In this document: piece by piece, positions 24,164 through 34,642 of the stretch
How the letters are laid out: every line of letters begins with the position of its first letter
Numbering within the stretch: the stretch's first letter is position 1
NCBI RefSeq assembly: GCF_023736155.1
Contig: NZ_JAMLJJ010000004.1
Span: forward strand, 1-64,000
Reading direction: 5' to 3'
DNA length: 64,000 nt
Origin: Larsenimonas salina
GTDB taxonomy: Bacteria > Pseudomonadota > Gammaproteobacteria > Pseudomonadales > Halomonadaceae
Position numbers and translations under genes: made by a program
Notes under the pieces: generated by a model
Told to the model about the DNA's origin: nothing
Database searches by the model: none
The model's input: only the letters and a program-made list of their open reading frames with translations

Positions 24164-27100
24164 TTACTTGTCTTCAGCCAGCGCCGTCAGGGCGCGAAGC
24201 GCCACGGCGAACAGTGCGAAGTTAAGCTGGGTGCCCGCCTTGACCTCCTCGAGCAGATGACACCAGCGCTGGACGTGGCGCTGATGGCGCTCCATCCAGT
24301 ACTTCACCCGCTCCTCGACGTTTTCAGGCGCGTCGTCAGCACTCAGCACGCTCTTGGTCAGCGTCAGCTGCTGGCGATCCATGTCGTCACGCAGCACTTC
24401 GCGGGCGAGGGCTTCCCAGCCATCCTCGACCTCGAGGTTCTGGACCTGCTCGATCATCCAGGGCAGCTCGAGCCGCTCACCGATGAGGTAGTACGCCCGT
24501 GCCACTCGATCGAGGGAGCTGTCGTTCTGGCGCGAGGCCTCGATGATGCCAAGCCCTGCATAAAGGTGATCGATCGCCGCGATCGTTGACGCCACTTCTT
24601 CGGGCAGACCGTTGTCGAGGCAGCGTTCGCGTTTTTGCTCGAACTGCTCGAGCGCGTCGCCGCGCAGATGATCGCCGACTTCCTGACGCAGCTCCTTGAG
24701 CTTCGAGGAGGTGCGCTTGACTACATCCTGCACCGGCAAACCGCTGTTGCCGTGCTGGAGGAACCAGCGCGTGGACCGGCGAACCAGTTCCATCAGATCC
24801 CGCATGGCGTCGTACTGGATCTCGCTGGAGACGTCATAATCGAGCGCTTCGATGCTTTCCCACAGCTCAGGCAGTTCAAAGCCATCGCGCGCCATGACGT
24901 AGGCCTTGACCACATCGTCGGCGCCGCTGCTGGTGCTTTCCATCATCCGACGCACGAAGGCGATGCCCATGTGATCGACCACATCGTTGGCCACCTGCGT
25001 CGCCACGATCTCCTTCTTGAGGCGGTGGGCGTACATCTGATCCGGATAGCGCTCCTTGAGCGTTGCCGGGAACGCGTTCTCAACAAACGTTTCGATGTAG
25101 GGGTCTTCGGCGATGTCGGTCTTGTTGAGTGCGCTTTTCAGATCGCTCTTGGCGTAGGAAATCAGCACCGACAGCTCCGGATGGGTCAGCCCCTCTTCCT
25201 GCGCCGCACGTTCATCCAGCATCTCGTCACTTGGCAGCCCTTCAAGCTCACGATCAAGCAGGCCCTCGCGTTCAAGCGCGTGAATAAAGCGCTTGTACGG
25301 GGCCAGATTGTCGCGGCTCATCTTGCTGGCAAGCGACAGCGCCTGGGTCTGGCGATAGTTGTCCAGAATGACCAGATCCGCGACTTCTTCCGTCATGTCC
25401 TCAAGCAGCGAGTTGCGCTGTTTGTCGGTCATGTCGCCGGAGGCCACGATGTCATCGAGCAGAATCTTGACGTTGACCTCATGGTCAGAGCAGTTCACAC
25501 CGCCGGCGTTGTCGATGAAATCGGTATTGACCCGCACACCATGCATGGCGGCCTCACGACGGCCAAGCTGCGTCACGCCGAGATTGCCCCCTTCACCGAT
25601 CACGCGACAGCCGAGCTCGTTGCCGTTGACGCGAAGCGCGTCGTTGGCCTTGTCGCCCACGTCGGCATGCGTTTCCGCGCTGGATTTGATGTAGGTGCCG
25701 ATGCCGCCGTTCCAGATCAGGTCGATCTGAGCCTTGAGCAGCGCCTTGATCAGCTCCACCGGGGAAAGCCGGTCGGCCTCGATGCCAAAGCGTTCCTTCA
25801 TTTCTTCGGTAATCGTGATCGACTTGGCGTCACGCGAGAACACGCCGCCGCCGTCCGAGATCAGATCGGTGTCATAGTCGTCCCAGCTCGACCGGGCCAG
25901 TTCGAACAGGCGCTTGCGCTCCTTGAACGAGGCGCTGACGTCCGGGTTCGGGTCGATGAAGATGTTGCGGTGGTTAAACGCCGCCACCAGCTCGATCTGA
26001 TCCGACAGCAGCATACCGTTGCCGAATACGTCGCCGGCCATATCACCGATGCCAAGCACGCTGAACGGGCTGGACTGGGTGTCATGCCCGAGCTCACGGA
26101 AGTGACGCTTGACCGATTCCCACGCGCCACGCGCGGTGATCGCCATCGCCTTGTGGTCGTAGCCATGCTCGCCGCCGGAGGCAAACGCGTCGCCCATCCA
26201 GAAGCCATACTCCTCGGAGATCGAGTTGGCGATGTCGGAGAACGTGGCCGTGCCCTTGTCCGCCGCGACAACCAGATACGGGTCGTCATCGTCGTGGCGC
26301 ACGACCTGCTTGGGCGGTGTGACCTTTTGATCGACCAGGTTGTCGGTGATGTCGAGCATGCCTCGAATCAGCGTCTTGTAGCAGGCGATGCCTTCCTTCT
26401 GGATCGCGTCGCGGTCGCCACTGTCCGGCAGCCGCTTGCAGACAAACCCGCCCTTGGCGCCCACCGGTACGATGACCGCGTTCTTGACCTGCTGGGCTTT
26501 AACTAGGCCCAGGATTTCGGTACGGAAATCCTCGAAGCGGTCCGACCAGCGCATGCCGCCACGAGCGACCTTGCCACCGCGCAGGTGAACCCCTTCCATT
26601 CGCGGTGAGTAGACGAAGATCTCGAACTGCGGCCGCGGTTTCGGTACATCGGTCAGTTTGCGTGTTTCAAGCTTGAAGGAGATGTAATCCTTGGCCTGCC
26701 CGTCCTCGGTGGTCTGATAGAAGTTGGTGCGAAGCGAGGCCTGGATCAGCTCGATATAGCGCCGGAACAATCGGTCATCGTTGAGGCTTGCGACGTCGTC
26801 GAGCATGCCTTCGATGTCCTCGACCAGCGAGACTTCATCCCGGTCCTCGACTTCAGGGTCGAAACGCACCTGAAAAAGCGCCACCAGCTTGCGAGTAATG
26901 CCCGGGTAGTTGGTCAAGGTGTTGGCGATGTAAAGCTGGGACAGCCCGAAACGCACCTGCTTCAGATAGCGGGCGTACGCGCGCAAAAGCGCCACTTCCC
27001 GCCAGTTGAGCTCGGCGGCGATGATCAATCGATTGAACGGGTCGCTTTCGGCTTCACCGGTCCAGACACGGGTGAACGCATCCTTGAAGGTGTCGCGCAT

Positions 27101-29005
27101 CTTGTGCAGATCGACCGGCGTATCCTTGGGCCGTTCGAGATCGAAATCGTGAATCCAATAGGGGTGATCGGTGCGTTCGATGCCGTAGGGTCGCTCGCCC
27201 AGCACGCGAAGGCCCATGTCTTCAAGCAGCGGAAGCACGTCCGACAGCGGCACCCGGTGCGCCTTGTTGTAGAGCTTCAGGTTGACGCCCTGATTGTCTT
27301 CCTCGGCTTGGCGATAGATGCTCATCGCGACCGGCGCACCCTCTTCGACTTCACTGATGTAGTTGATGTCGAGTACGGCAGCGCGCGGGCTGAAGTCGTC
27401 GCGATAGCCCGGCGGGAACGCATCCTGATACAGGCCCATCATCTCGTTGGCCTGCTCTTCGCCCATGCTTTCGACCATGGCGCTATAGAGCTCGTCACGC
27501 CAGCTGTGGGCCAGGTCGACCACCTTCTGCTCGAGCTGCCTGATGTCGTACTCGGCCGGCTCGTCGCCATTGAAGCGCAGTATCAGCTGAATGCGCGCCA
27601 GGACCGACTCCGACAGGTAGGTATTGAAATCACCGAACGAGGCGTCGAGGTGCTCGCACAGCATTTCCTGAATCTTGACGCGAAGGTCGGTGGAGAACAC
27701 GTCACGCGGCACGAACACCAGGCAGGAATAGAACTTGCCGAAGCGGTCTTCACGGAGAAAGAGCCGGACTCGACGGCGCTCGCGAATGCTCAGAATGCCC
27801 ATGGCCGTTTCGCAGAGCTCGGGCACCGACATCTGGAACAGGTCATCACGCGGGAAGATTTCAAGAATCTGAAGAAGCTGCTTGCCGTTATGGCCCTTGG
27901 GATTGACGCCCGCTTCGCGCATGACGGTATCGAGCTTGCGGCGAAGCACCGGAATGTTGCGCGGCGATTCGTTGTAGACCGAGAGCGTATAAAGGCCCAG
28001 AAAACGGTGCTGACCGATTACCCGGCCCTGGTCGTCGAAGCGCTCGATGGTGATGTAATCGGGGTAGGTCGGACGATGAATGCGGGCGTGGAAGGCGCTC
28101 TTGGCAAACGAGACCAGCTCCGGAATCAGCACGTATTCAGCGCTTCGCTGATCGATGTCCGGGTCCTTGGGCGGGGCTTCGCTGTAATGCGGCTTATCCA
28201 GCGTCAGAACGCCGAGCTCGGAGCCTTCAACCTTTTCAAGGTGGGGGGCATCGGGGTCATCGCGCACCACGTCATAGGCTTCATACCCCAAGAACGTGAA
28301 CCGGTCATCGAGCAGCCACTCGAGAAAGGCACAGGCTTCGTCGGCGTCTTTTTGGTCGATGTCGCTTGGGTGGCGGTCACGCGTTTCCTCGATCGCCTTG
28401 TTCACCTGCTCACGCATGGCGCCGAAGCCATCGACGGCGCAGTGCACTTCATCGAGCGCGGCTTCGAGGCTTTCCGCCAGATCATCAAGCGTTTCGTGAT
28501 TGCTGTGGCGGTCGATCTCGATGTAGATGACCGATTCCCGCGACACACCCTCTTCTGCCTCTTCGCGCGTGGCCCGGGTCAGTGACTCGAGCTTGCCGTG
28601 CGCGTCACGCTCGACATCGAGCACCGCGTTGTGGATGGCGTGTACCGTGATGTTGCGGTGATTGAGTTCAATGCGTACCGAGTCGACCAGAAACGGCATG
28701 TCGTGCTGCAGAATCTCGATGACCGTATGGGTCGATTGCCAGCCATGGCTTTCGAAGTTCGGGTTATAAACGCGAACCTTCGGCGCATTCGGGTCGTTGG
28801 CCCGAATGAAATGCCAAAGCGAGACGGTCGCACCGTAGATGTCGTCCATCCGCCGCTCGGACAGATCGTCGAGCGGCATGGTGGCGTAATAATCCCGAGC
28901 GAAGGAAACGACATCCTCGGCCTTGTCGGCCGGGAGTCGCTCCCGAATACGCGACTCGAGATCCTTGAAAAACTCTTCCTTGTCTTTCCCCAGGACATGC
29001 TGCAT
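24164..29005 (-). CDS. gdhB: NAD-dependent glutamate dehydrogenase, GDH180 (large) family
   Basis: 1613 residues, the usual length of this family. The N-terminal half contains ACT-like regulatory segments (HDMPFLVDSVRIELNHR is near residues 92-108). The catalytic domain lies at about 720-1230, with MRWSDRFEDFRTEILGLVKAQQVKNAVIVPVGAKGGFV and GIGDMAGDVFGNGML typical of this branch. The long C-terminal helical region is also present. The enzyme deaminates glutamate to 2-oxoglutarate. In halophiles it connects glutamate pools with carbon supply, but nothing here shows its regulation. It stands alone, with a terminator behind it. Confidence 0.97.
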   Translation of the reverse strand: MQHVLGKDKEEFFKDLESRIRERLPADKAEDVVSFARDYYATMPLDDLSERRMDDIYGATVSLWHFIRANDPNAPKVRVYNPNFESHGWQSTHTVIEILQHDMPFLVDSVRIELNHRNITVHAIHNAVLDVERDAHGKLESLTRATREEAEEGVSRESVIYIEIDRHSNHETLDDLAESLEAALDEVHCAVDGFGAMREQVNKAIEETRDRHPSDIDQKDADEACAFLEWLLDDRFTFLGYEAYDVVRDDPDAPHLEKVEGSELGVLTLDKPHYSEAPPKDPDIDQRSAEYVLIPELVSFAKSAFHARIHRPTYPDYITIERFDDQGRVIGQHRFLGLYTLSVYNESPRNIPVLRRKLDTVMREAGVNPKGHNGKQLLQILEIFPRDDLFQMSVPELCETAMGILSIRERRRVRLFLREDRFGKFYSCLVFVPRDVFSTDLRVKIQEMLCEHLDASFGDFNTYLSESVLARIQLILRFNGDEPAEYDIRQLEQKVVDLAHSWRDELYSAMVESMGEEQANEMMGLYQDAFPPGYRDDFSPRAAVLDINYISEVEEGAPVAMSIYRQAEEDNQGVNLKLYNKAHRVPLSDVLPLLEDMGLRVLGERPYGIERTDHPYWIHDFDLERPKDTPVDLHKMRDTFKDAFTRVWTGEAESDPFNRLIIAAELNWREVALLRAYARYLKQVRFGLSQLYIANTLTNYPGITRKLVALFQVRFDPEVEDRDEVSLVEDIEGMLDDVASLNDDRLFRRYIELIQASLRTNFYQTTEDGQAKDYISFKLETRKLTDVPKPRPQFEIFVYSPRMEGVHLRGGKVARGGMRWSDRFEDFRTEILGLVKAQQVKNAVIVPVGAKGGFVCKRLPDSGDRDAIQKEGIACYKTLIRGMLDITDNLVDQKVTPPKQVVRHDDDDPYLVVAADKGTATFSDIANSISEEYGFWMGDAFASGGEHGYDHKAMAITARGAWESVKRHFRELGHDTQSSPFSVLGIGDMAGDVFGNGMLLSDQIELVAAFNHRNIFIDPNPDVSASFKERKRLFELARSSWDDYDTDLISDGGGVFSRDAKSITITEEMKERFGIEADRLSPVELIKALLKAQIDLIWNGGIGTYIKSSAETHADVGDKANDALRVNGNELGCRVIGEGGNLGVTQLGRREAAMHGVRVNTDFIDNAGGVNCSDHEVNVKILLDDIVASGDMTDKQRNSLLEDMTEEVADLVILDNYRQTQALSLASKMSRDNLAPYKRFIHALEREGLLDRELEGLPSDEMLDERAAQEEGLTHPELSVLISYAKSDLKSALNKTDIAEDPYIETFVENAFPATLKERYPDQMYAHRLKKEIVATQVANDVVDHMGIAFVRRMMESTSSGADDVVKAYVMARDGFELPELWESIEALDYDVSSEIQYDAMRDLMELVRRSTRWFLQHGNSGLPVQDVVKRTSSKLKELRQEVGDHLRGDALEQFEQKRERCLDNGLPEEVASTIAAIDHLYAGLGIIEASRQNDSSLDRVARAYYLIGERLELPWMIEQVQNLEVEDGWEALAREVLRDDMDRQQLTLTKSVLSADDAPENVEERVKYWMERHQRHVQRWCHLLEEVKAGTQLNFALFAVALRALTALAEDK

Positions 29006-29128
29006 CAGTCACCTCGATAGGGCTTGTGGGTGCGTGTAACACGCGATGCCCCTCAGCCTAATACAGACCGGCGTCAAGCCCCACCATTGATTCGATTTAT
29101 CATGGCCTATAACAAGGCGACATGGGCT

Positions 29129-30244
29129 CTAGCGCCGAATCAGCGCAACGCCACATTCGCAGTGATCGGTATAGGGAAACTGATCGAACAGCGCCATCCG
29201 TTCGATGCGGTGCGTTTTTGAAAGCACCTCCAGGTTATCGCGCAGGGTGTCGGGATTGCAGGAGATATAAACGATGCGCTCGAACCGGGCGATTTCCTGA
29301 CAGCTTGCCTCGTCAAGGCCCGCGCGCGGGGGGTCGACTAACACCGTGGTGAACTGATAGGTATCGAGCGCCATCTCGCTGACACGACGCCCGGTCTTCT
29401 CACCGGAAAGCGCCTGGGCGAAGTCCTCGCTCGACATACGGGCCACGTACACGTTCTCACACCCGTTATCCGCAATATTGACCTGGGCCGAGGCCACCGA
29501 GGTGCGCGAAATTTCAGTGCCCAGCACGCGCCTGAACTTATCGGCAAGCGCCACCGTGAAGTTGCCGTTGCCGCAGTAAAGCTCGACCAGATCGCCGTTT
29601 GCGTCGGCGCCGTGCTCACACGTCGTCACCGAACGCGCCCATTCAAGCATTCGCTCGCAGATGCGGGCGTTGGGTTGCGTAAAGCTGTTCTCGACCTGCT
29701 GGTAGTGAAAGGTCTTGCCATCGACGGTGAGGTGCTCGGTCACATAATCGCGCGTCAGCACCAGGCGCTGCTTGCGAGAGCGACCAATGATTGCGGCATC
29801 GAGGGTTTGCTCGAGCGCTCGAGCCTGCTCTGTCCAGTCATCCTCGAGCTTTCGATGATAGACCAGCGTAATCAACGCCTCACCGTCGAGCGTGGTCAGG
29901 AATTCGACCTGAAACAGCTTGCGCCGCAGCACCGGATTGTCGCGCACGGCATCGACAAGCTGCGGCATCAGTTCATTGATGCGTCGACTCGCGACCGGAT
30001 ATTGATCCATTCGTACGACCGTCTTGTTACTGCGGTCCAGCGGGTCAACCTCGAACATGGCGTAATACAGGTCGTCGCCTTCGTGCCACATCCGAAATTC
30101 GGCGCGCATCCGGTACTCAGCATCGGGGGAGGCAAAAACCTCGAGCTCGGGCGGGTCGAACGGCTGGAACAGGGCCTCGATGCGCGCCGCTTTTTCAGCG
30201 AGCTGCTGTTCGTAGCGGCCGGGATCAACTTGGGGAAGGGGCAC
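29129..30244 (-). CDS. trmA: tRNA (uracil-54-C5)-methyltransferase TrmA
   Basis: It makes ribothymidine at position 54 of tRNA. The SAM motif is DLVELYCGNGNFTVALA, catalytic Cys is in YISCNPDTLRDN, and the base-recognition glutamate lies in the closing DHCECGVAL. The N-terminal region (AEYRMRAEFRMWHEGDDLYYAMF) is the TrmA-specific segment. I prefer the GTG at 30244, with GAGG 9 bases before it, over a TTG at 30259 that overlaps the murI stop. murI lies directly upstream on the same strand. Confidence 0.95.
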   Translation of the reverse strand: MPLPQVDPGRYEQQLAEKAARIEALFQPFDPPELEVFASPDAEYRMRAEFRMWHEGDDLYYAMFEVDPLDRSNKTVVRMDQYPVASRRINELMPQLVDAVRDNPVLRRKLFQVEFLTTLDGEALITLVYHRKLEDDWTEQARALEQTLDAAIIGRSRKQRLVLTRDYVTEHLTVDGKTFHYQQVENSFTQPNARICERMLEWARSVTTCEHGADANGDLVELYCGNGNFTVALADKFRRVLGTEISRTSVASAQVNIADNGCENVYVARMSSEDFAQALSGEKTGRRVSEMALDTYQFTTVLVDPPRAGLDEASCQEIARFERIVYISCNPDTLRDNLEVLSKTHRIERMALFDQFPYTDHCECGVALIRR

Positions 30245-30255
30245 GGACAATAACC

Positions 30256-31059
30256 TCAATCGAAAAACGTCAAACAGGGTTCAGAAAGCCTCAGAGCACA
30301 CGGGGGCGCCAGACCGGACCGACGACAGACGGCCTTTACGGTCGAGCGCTCAGTGTCGGTTGCATACACCGACACGCGTTCAGCGCCAACGCGCGGGCAA
30401 AGCGGCAGCAAAGCCTCGACGCGCCGGGCGATCGCGGCCCCGCTGTCATACCAGATAATGTGGTTATCCAGGAACAGACGAAGTCGGGGCGTTAACAGCG
30501 GGAAATGCGTACAGCCGAGAACAACGCCCTGCAAATCCTCGATAGCCTGCAGGGGCGCGAGCACGGCCTTTAACGTGTGTGCGGAAACAGCGGCACCGGC
30601 CATGAACGCCTCGGCTTCAGACACCAGCGCATCGCCATTGATCAGATGCACGACCGAGTCACTGGCAAAGCGCTCGATCAGGGTCTGGGTGTAGCGGCGC
30701 GACAGTGTGGCAGACGTTGCCAAAAGCGCAAGCGGTTTCCCGTGGACTTGCTCGGCTGCGGGTTTGATCGCAGGCACGGTTCCGATCACGGGCACTGAAA
30801 GCCTCGCCCTGAGCAACTCAAGCGCCAGTGTACTTGCGGTATTACAGGCAACGACCACCAGCTCGACTCGAAGCTCAGCACAGGCGGTGCCGACCACTGC
30901 CAGAATACGCTCGGTAAGCCAGGCGTCCGGCTTCGTGCCATAGGGCAGTGCGGCGTTATCGCAGAGGTAGTGCCAATGCTGGCCCGGCACGTGCGCCCGG
31001 CAGGCTTCCAGCACGGACCACCCGCCCATGCCGGAGTCGAACACCAAGATATTGGCCAT
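30256..31059 (-). CDS. murI: Glutamate racemase MurI
   Basis: It supplies D-glutamate for peptidoglycan. In 267 residues the N-terminal FDSGMGGWSVLEAC, the first catalytic Cys in VVACNTASTLAL and the second in VVLGCTHFPLLTP are clear. The ribosome site of trmA lies in its last codons, which points to translational coupling. Confidence 0.95.
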   Translation of the reverse strand: MANILVFDSGMGGWSVLEACRAHVPGQHWHYLCDNAALPYGTKPDAWLTERILAVVGTACAELRVELVVVACNTASTLALELLRARLSVPVIGTVPAIKPAAEQVHGKPLALLATSATLSRRYTQTLIERFASDSVVHLINGDALVSEAEAFMAGAAVSAHTLKAVLAPLQAIEDLQGVVLGCTHFPLLTPRLRLFLDNHIIWYDSGAAIARRVEALLPLCPRVGAERVSVYATDTERSTVKAVCRRSGLAPPCALRLSEPCLTFFD

Positions 31060-31260
31060 GTTCCGATCGCGTCACGTAAGAAGTCAAAGAAATGCGGGCC
31101 TCGACCACGCCCGGGCGGTGAAAGTTCTCGATCCGCGCTACTATTGTCGCTGCGCTGCACACAACGGCACAAGTACGCCTTTCAAGCAGTGACAAGATAG
31201 CGCGCCGGCAAACCCACCGCGTTTGCCGCACACCGACCGTCACGACTACAGGGACCAGGC

Positions 31261-31845
31261 ATGACCTTTCTGAAAAAATACGCCATCATCATCGCGATGG
31301 CCGTTCTGGCCGTTCTGGCCATCATTGCCGCAGCGAATGTCGAGCACGCGAGCACCTCACACGAGCCGCCGAAACTCAGTCATTCATTGATCGAACACTA
31401 CGGCGGCACCTTCCCGCGCCCGGATGCAGCCGAACAACCCGAACTCGACAAGACCTACAAGGTCATTTTTGATGTGGTCAGCCCCGTCAAGGACGCGACC
31501 AAGCCTCATGGTGGCCTGGAACGTGTGGCGCGTGCGGTCAATATCTTCGGCGACGCCGGCGTTCCGCTCGACCACCTCGATTTCGTGGTCATCGTGCATA
31601 GCAAGGCCGCACCGTCGATCTTCAATGCCGACACCTATGAAGCCCGTGAAGGCGCGAAAAACCCCAATACCGGCTTGATCAAGGCACTGACCGATGCCGG
31701 TATCAAGGTGATCGTCTGCGGCCAGACCCTCAATCATCTGCGCCTTGACGACGATCAAATCGATTCCAACGTCATCATCGCCCCGGCGGCCCTGTCGACC
31801 CTTGCGATCTACGGCAACAAAGGGTACGCCTACGAGCAACTCTAA
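31261..31845 (+). CDS. DsrE-family-like protein with an N-terminal membrane anchor
   Basis: 194 residues. Residues 7-25 form one strong hydrophobic segment, either an anchor or an uncleaved signal. The rest has the DsrE/DsrF fold pattern: YKVIFDVVSPVKD, GLERVARAVNIFGDAGVP, LDFVVIVHSKAAPSIFN, and NPNTGLIKALTDAGIKVIVCGQTLNHL, where the Cys sits at the usual position of the sulfur-carrying Cys of DsrE. Periplasmic DsrE-like proteins of this sort are common but uncharacterised. It is divergent from murI and followed by a strong terminator. Confidence 0.78.
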   Translation: MTFLKKYAIIIAMAVLAVLAIIAAANVEHASTSHEPPKLSHSLIEHYGGTFPRPDAAEQPELDKTYKVIFDVVSPVKDATKPHGGLERVARAVNIFGDAGVPLDHLDFVVIVHSKAAPSIFNADTYEAREGAKNPNTGLIKALTDAGIKVIVCGQTLNHLRLDDDQIDSNVIIAPAALSTLAIYGNKGYAYEQL

Positions 31846-31900
31846 GCGTCTGAATGCTGATGCGCCCTGCCCGGGGCGCGGTCGAAGCTACGTATTCACG

Positions 31901-31930
31901 AAAAAGGCCAGCGAATCGCTGGCCTTTTTT
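31901..31930. terminator. Bidirectional terminator
   Basis: AAAAAGGCCAGCG and CGCTGGCCTTTTT form a perfect stem around a 3-base loop, with T-runs in both directions. It separates the DsrE-like gene from the convergent hemerythrin-like gene. Confidence 0.9.
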
Positions 31931-31973
31931 ATGATCACTTAATTGTGAAAGTGCCACTGGGCTCAAGCATTCA

Positions 31974-32516
31974 TCAGGCGGGCTCGGGCGCTTCCTTGAA
32001 CTCGTGATAGAGCTCGGGGTAGTCCTGCTGCAGCTTTTCGAGGTAACGATGGGCGTTTTCCGGCAGGGCATCACGAAGGCGCTCGTAATCGGCTTCGTCG
32101 AGCTGCTCGATGATCAGCGGGAAGAGTTCGTGACGCTCACGACTCAGGTAATTTCGATGTTCCTGCAGGTAGGCTTTCAGGTCGTCTGAAAATTTATCCA
32201 TCGGCATGACCGCGTCCATCAAGATCATGTCGAGGTCGTCGCTTAAGCGGCGAAGATGGCGATACATGCGTTTGTAGTCATCGGCCATGTCACTTGCCAA
32301 GGCTTCGGTCGACGCATTCAATCCCTTGATGTGTTCACTGCAAAGGCTTTCCAAGGGGCTTGTGAATTCGCTCATATAATCGAGGATGTAGTCCACCACT
32401 TCCCTGATCAGTCGAAAATCCGGACGTTCACCGCGGGCCAATTTCTTTTGCTTCATCGATAACACGCGAAGCAGGCGTGCCATGTTGGCGTGGTCTCGGC
32501 GCAGTTGCGTAAGCAT
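31974..32516 (-). CDS. Hemerythrin-like protein with most iron ligands altered
   Basis: 180 residues, predicted all-helical. The N-terminus LTQLRRDHANMARLL has the first hemerythrin His (residue 9). In the second helix the usual HHPxEE box is FTSPLES, so both His are gone. In the third region the usual HxxxExxxLFP reads YLSRERHELFP, so that His is a Tyr while the Glu remains. The overall length, the leading RDH and the LFP box still match the HHE family. It may be a non-iron relative. Its nearest neighbours (DsrE-like gene, rarA) give no functional hint. Confidence 0.75.
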   Translation of the reverse strand: MLTQLRRDHANMARLLRVLSMKQKKLARGERPDFRLIREVVDYILDYMSEFTSPLESLCSEHIKGLNASTEALASDMADDYKRMYRHLRRLSDDLDMILMDAVMPMDKFSDDLKAYLQEHRNYLSRERHELFPLIIEQLDEADYERLRDALPENAHRYLEKLQQDYPELYHEFKEAPEPA

Positions 32517-32658
32517 GTCAGCGTCTCCTGGCTAATGGCGTCCGAACCAGTCTAGGCCAGAAAAAATGAAAACTACATGACAGCTCCCTATCTTTTAGTA
32601 GGGGCGGCTAACGTTAGTCTTTCTGACAGGGTGTTATGAGTTTTCTCATCATTTTTAA

Positions 32659-33993
32659 TTAAGACGTTCGCTGCCTTGGGCTTTGACTGTCAAGCGTTTC
32701 AAGCCAGGCCAACTTGTCGCGAATGCGCTTTTCAAGCCCCCGATCCACCGGCTGATAATACCGGGTACCGTAGAGCTCAGGCGGCAGGTAGCGCTCCCCT
32801 GCTGCATAGGCGTCCGGCTCATCGTGGGCGTAGCGATACTCCTCGCCGTGACCGAGTGTGCTCATGAGCTTGGTCGGCGCATTTCGAAGATGCGCTGGCA
32901 CGTCAAAGCCGCTCGTGGACGCCACGTGCGCTTTCGCCTGATTGAAGGCGGTGTAGGCAGCGTTGCTCTTGGGCGCACAGGCCAGATACAAAATGGCCTG
33001 GGCGACAGTGAGCTCACCCTCGGGGCTGCCCAAGCGCTCCTGAACGTCCCAAGCATTGAGCGCAAGCGTCAGTGCTCGAGGATCGGCATTGCCGATCTCC
33101 TCGCTGGCCATGCGCACCACGCGACGGGCGATGTACAAGGGGTCGGCGCCGCCATCGAGCATTCGGCAAAACCAATAAAGTGCGGCGTCAGGGGCGCTTC
33201 CGCGCACCGATTTGTGAAGCGCTGAAATCTGGTCGTAAAAAAGATCTCCGCCACGGTCGAGCCGACGCGTGCTTTCACTGAGCACTTCCTCGAGCACCGA
33301 CTGATCGATGACGGACGCGCCGGCCTCACTGCGCGCCATGTCGACGCTGATCTCGAGCAGATTGAGCGCACGTCGGGCGTCGCCATCGGCGGCCTGAGCC
33401 AGCGCATTACGAACATCATCAGACGCCTCGACCGCTGCGGCGACCAGATCGGGGTCGTCATCAAGAGCGCGGTCAATCACATGCCGCAGTTCATCTTGTG
33501 TCAGCGCCTTAAGAACATGAACACGCGCCCGGGACAGCAGGGCATTATTGAGCTCGAACGACGGATTTTCAGTGGTCGCCCCCACAAAGATGAACACGCC
33601 CTCCTCAATCCAGGGAAGAAACGCGTCCTGCTGAGCCTTGTTAAAGCGGTGGACTTCATCGACAAACAGGAGCGTGCGTGAACCTTGATAACGACGCTGC
33701 TGCGCCTGTTCGGCGGCTTGGCGGATTTCCTTGACCCCGGAGGAAACGGCGGACAAGGTCTCGAAGTGCGCACGTGTGTAGTGGGCCATTAAGCGGGCAA
33801 GCGTGGTCTTGCCGACGCCGGGTGGCCCCCAGAGAATCATGGAATAGAGCTGATCCTGCTCGAGAGCGCGCTTTAGCGGCTTGCCCTCGCCCAGAAGGTG
33901 GGTCTGCCCGATGTAGGCATCGAGATGCATCGGGCGCAACCGGGCCGCCAGTGGCTGACCCGGTGTCGGTGCATCGGCGAACAGATCGCTCAT
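32659..33993 (-). CDS. rarA: Replication-associated recombination AAA+ ATPase RarA
   Basis: A 444-residue clamp-loader-like ATPase that acts at stalled replication forks. Walker A is [14 protein letters not shown], Walker B is [18 protein letters not shown], sensor I is [14 protein letters not shown]. The C-terminal tetramerisation region includes [21 protein letters not shown] and [12 protein letters not shown]. Its start overlaps the lolA stop by four bases. The order ftsK-lolA-rarA is standard in gammaproteobacteria. Confidence 0.97.
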   Translation of the reverse strand: MSDLFADAPTPGQPLAARLRPMHLDAYIGQTHLLGEGKPLKRALEQDQLYSMILWGPPGVGKTTLARLMAHYTRAHFETLSAVSSGVKEIRQAAEQAQQRRYQGSRTLLFVDEVHRFNKAQQDAFLPWIEEGVFIFVGATTENPSFELNNALLSRARVHVLKALTQDELRHVIDRALDDDPDLVAAAVEASDDVRNALAQAADGDARRALNLLEISVDMARSEAGASVIDQSVLEEVLSESTRRLDRGGDLFYDQISALHKSVRGSAPDAALYWFCRMLDGGADPLYIARRVVRMASEEIGNADPRALTLALNAWDVQERLGSPEGELTVAQAILYLACAPKSNAAYTAFNQAKAHVASTSGFDVPAHLRNAPTKLMSTLGHGEEYRYAHDEPDAYAAGERYLPPELYGTRYYQPVDRGLEKRIRDKLAWLETLDSQSPRQRTS

Positions 33994-34622
33994 TGCCCCT
34001 CGCGGATCACATCAGCCCCATCCGGCACCTTGAAATTGAACGTATCCGGCGAGATGCGCTCATTGGGCGTCTGATTGCTGAAGGTGATGTCGGTGCGCTG
34101 CCCAGTGCTGTCTGAAAGATCAAGCCCCGACAGCGTATCGCCACGGAAAGTGAGTTCCATGCCTTCGAACAGGCTATCGTTCGATTTCGGCGTCAGCGAA
34201 AAGATTTCAGTGCCGCCCTGCTGGCGTCTGGACACGCTGTAGTTTTCGGTCAGTTCACTTGCCTGCCCCGAGAGCAACAGCGCCGGCGTATGGGTCACAC
34301 GCTCGTCAAGCGGACGTATAGTGACCTGCTCCAGGTCCGGGTCGTACATGTAGACCTTCTGGCCATTGGATACGACCACCTGGCGGTAGGGGGAATTGAC
34401 CTCCCAGCGGAACCGACCCGGGCGGGACAGCCACATGTGGCCTGACGAGTCCTGCTGGCTCGCGCCTTGTTCGTTCACGATATGCTGCTCGAAGTCCGCC
34501 GAGTAGCTGTTGAGTGGTTTGAGCAGTGTGGTCAGACGCTCGGCAGCGCTGTCGTCGGCAAAAGAGGCGGACGACATCATCATCAGGCCCGCTGCTGCGG
34601 CCATGGTCAAAGTACGCTTCAA
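33990..34622 (-). CDS. lolA: Periplasmic outer-membrane lipoprotein carrier LolA
   Basis: 210 residues. A signal peptide ends near SASFA. LolA features are [59 protein letters not shown]. The protein collects lipoproteins from LolCDE and passes them to LolB. It lies 20 bases after ftsK and is coupled by overlap to rarA. Confidence 0.96.
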   Translation of the reverse strand: MKRTLTMAAAAGLMMMSSASFADDSAAERLTTLLKPLNSYSADFEQHIVNEQGASQQDSSGHMWLSRPGRFRWEVNSPYRQVVVSNGQKVYMYDPDLEQVTIRPLDERVTHTPALLLSGQASELTENYSVSRRQQGGTEIFSLTPKSNDSLFEGMELTFRGDTLSGLDLSDSTGQRTDITFSNQTPNERISPDTFNFKVPDGADVIREGQ

Positions 34623-34642
34623 ACTCTCACTCCTTGTATTGT

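Noticed and set aside
24635-28585. Plus-strand open frames of 623 and 493 codons opposite gdhB
   Set aside because: They mirror codon bias of gdhB and resemble no family. gdhB itself is full length with strong motifs.
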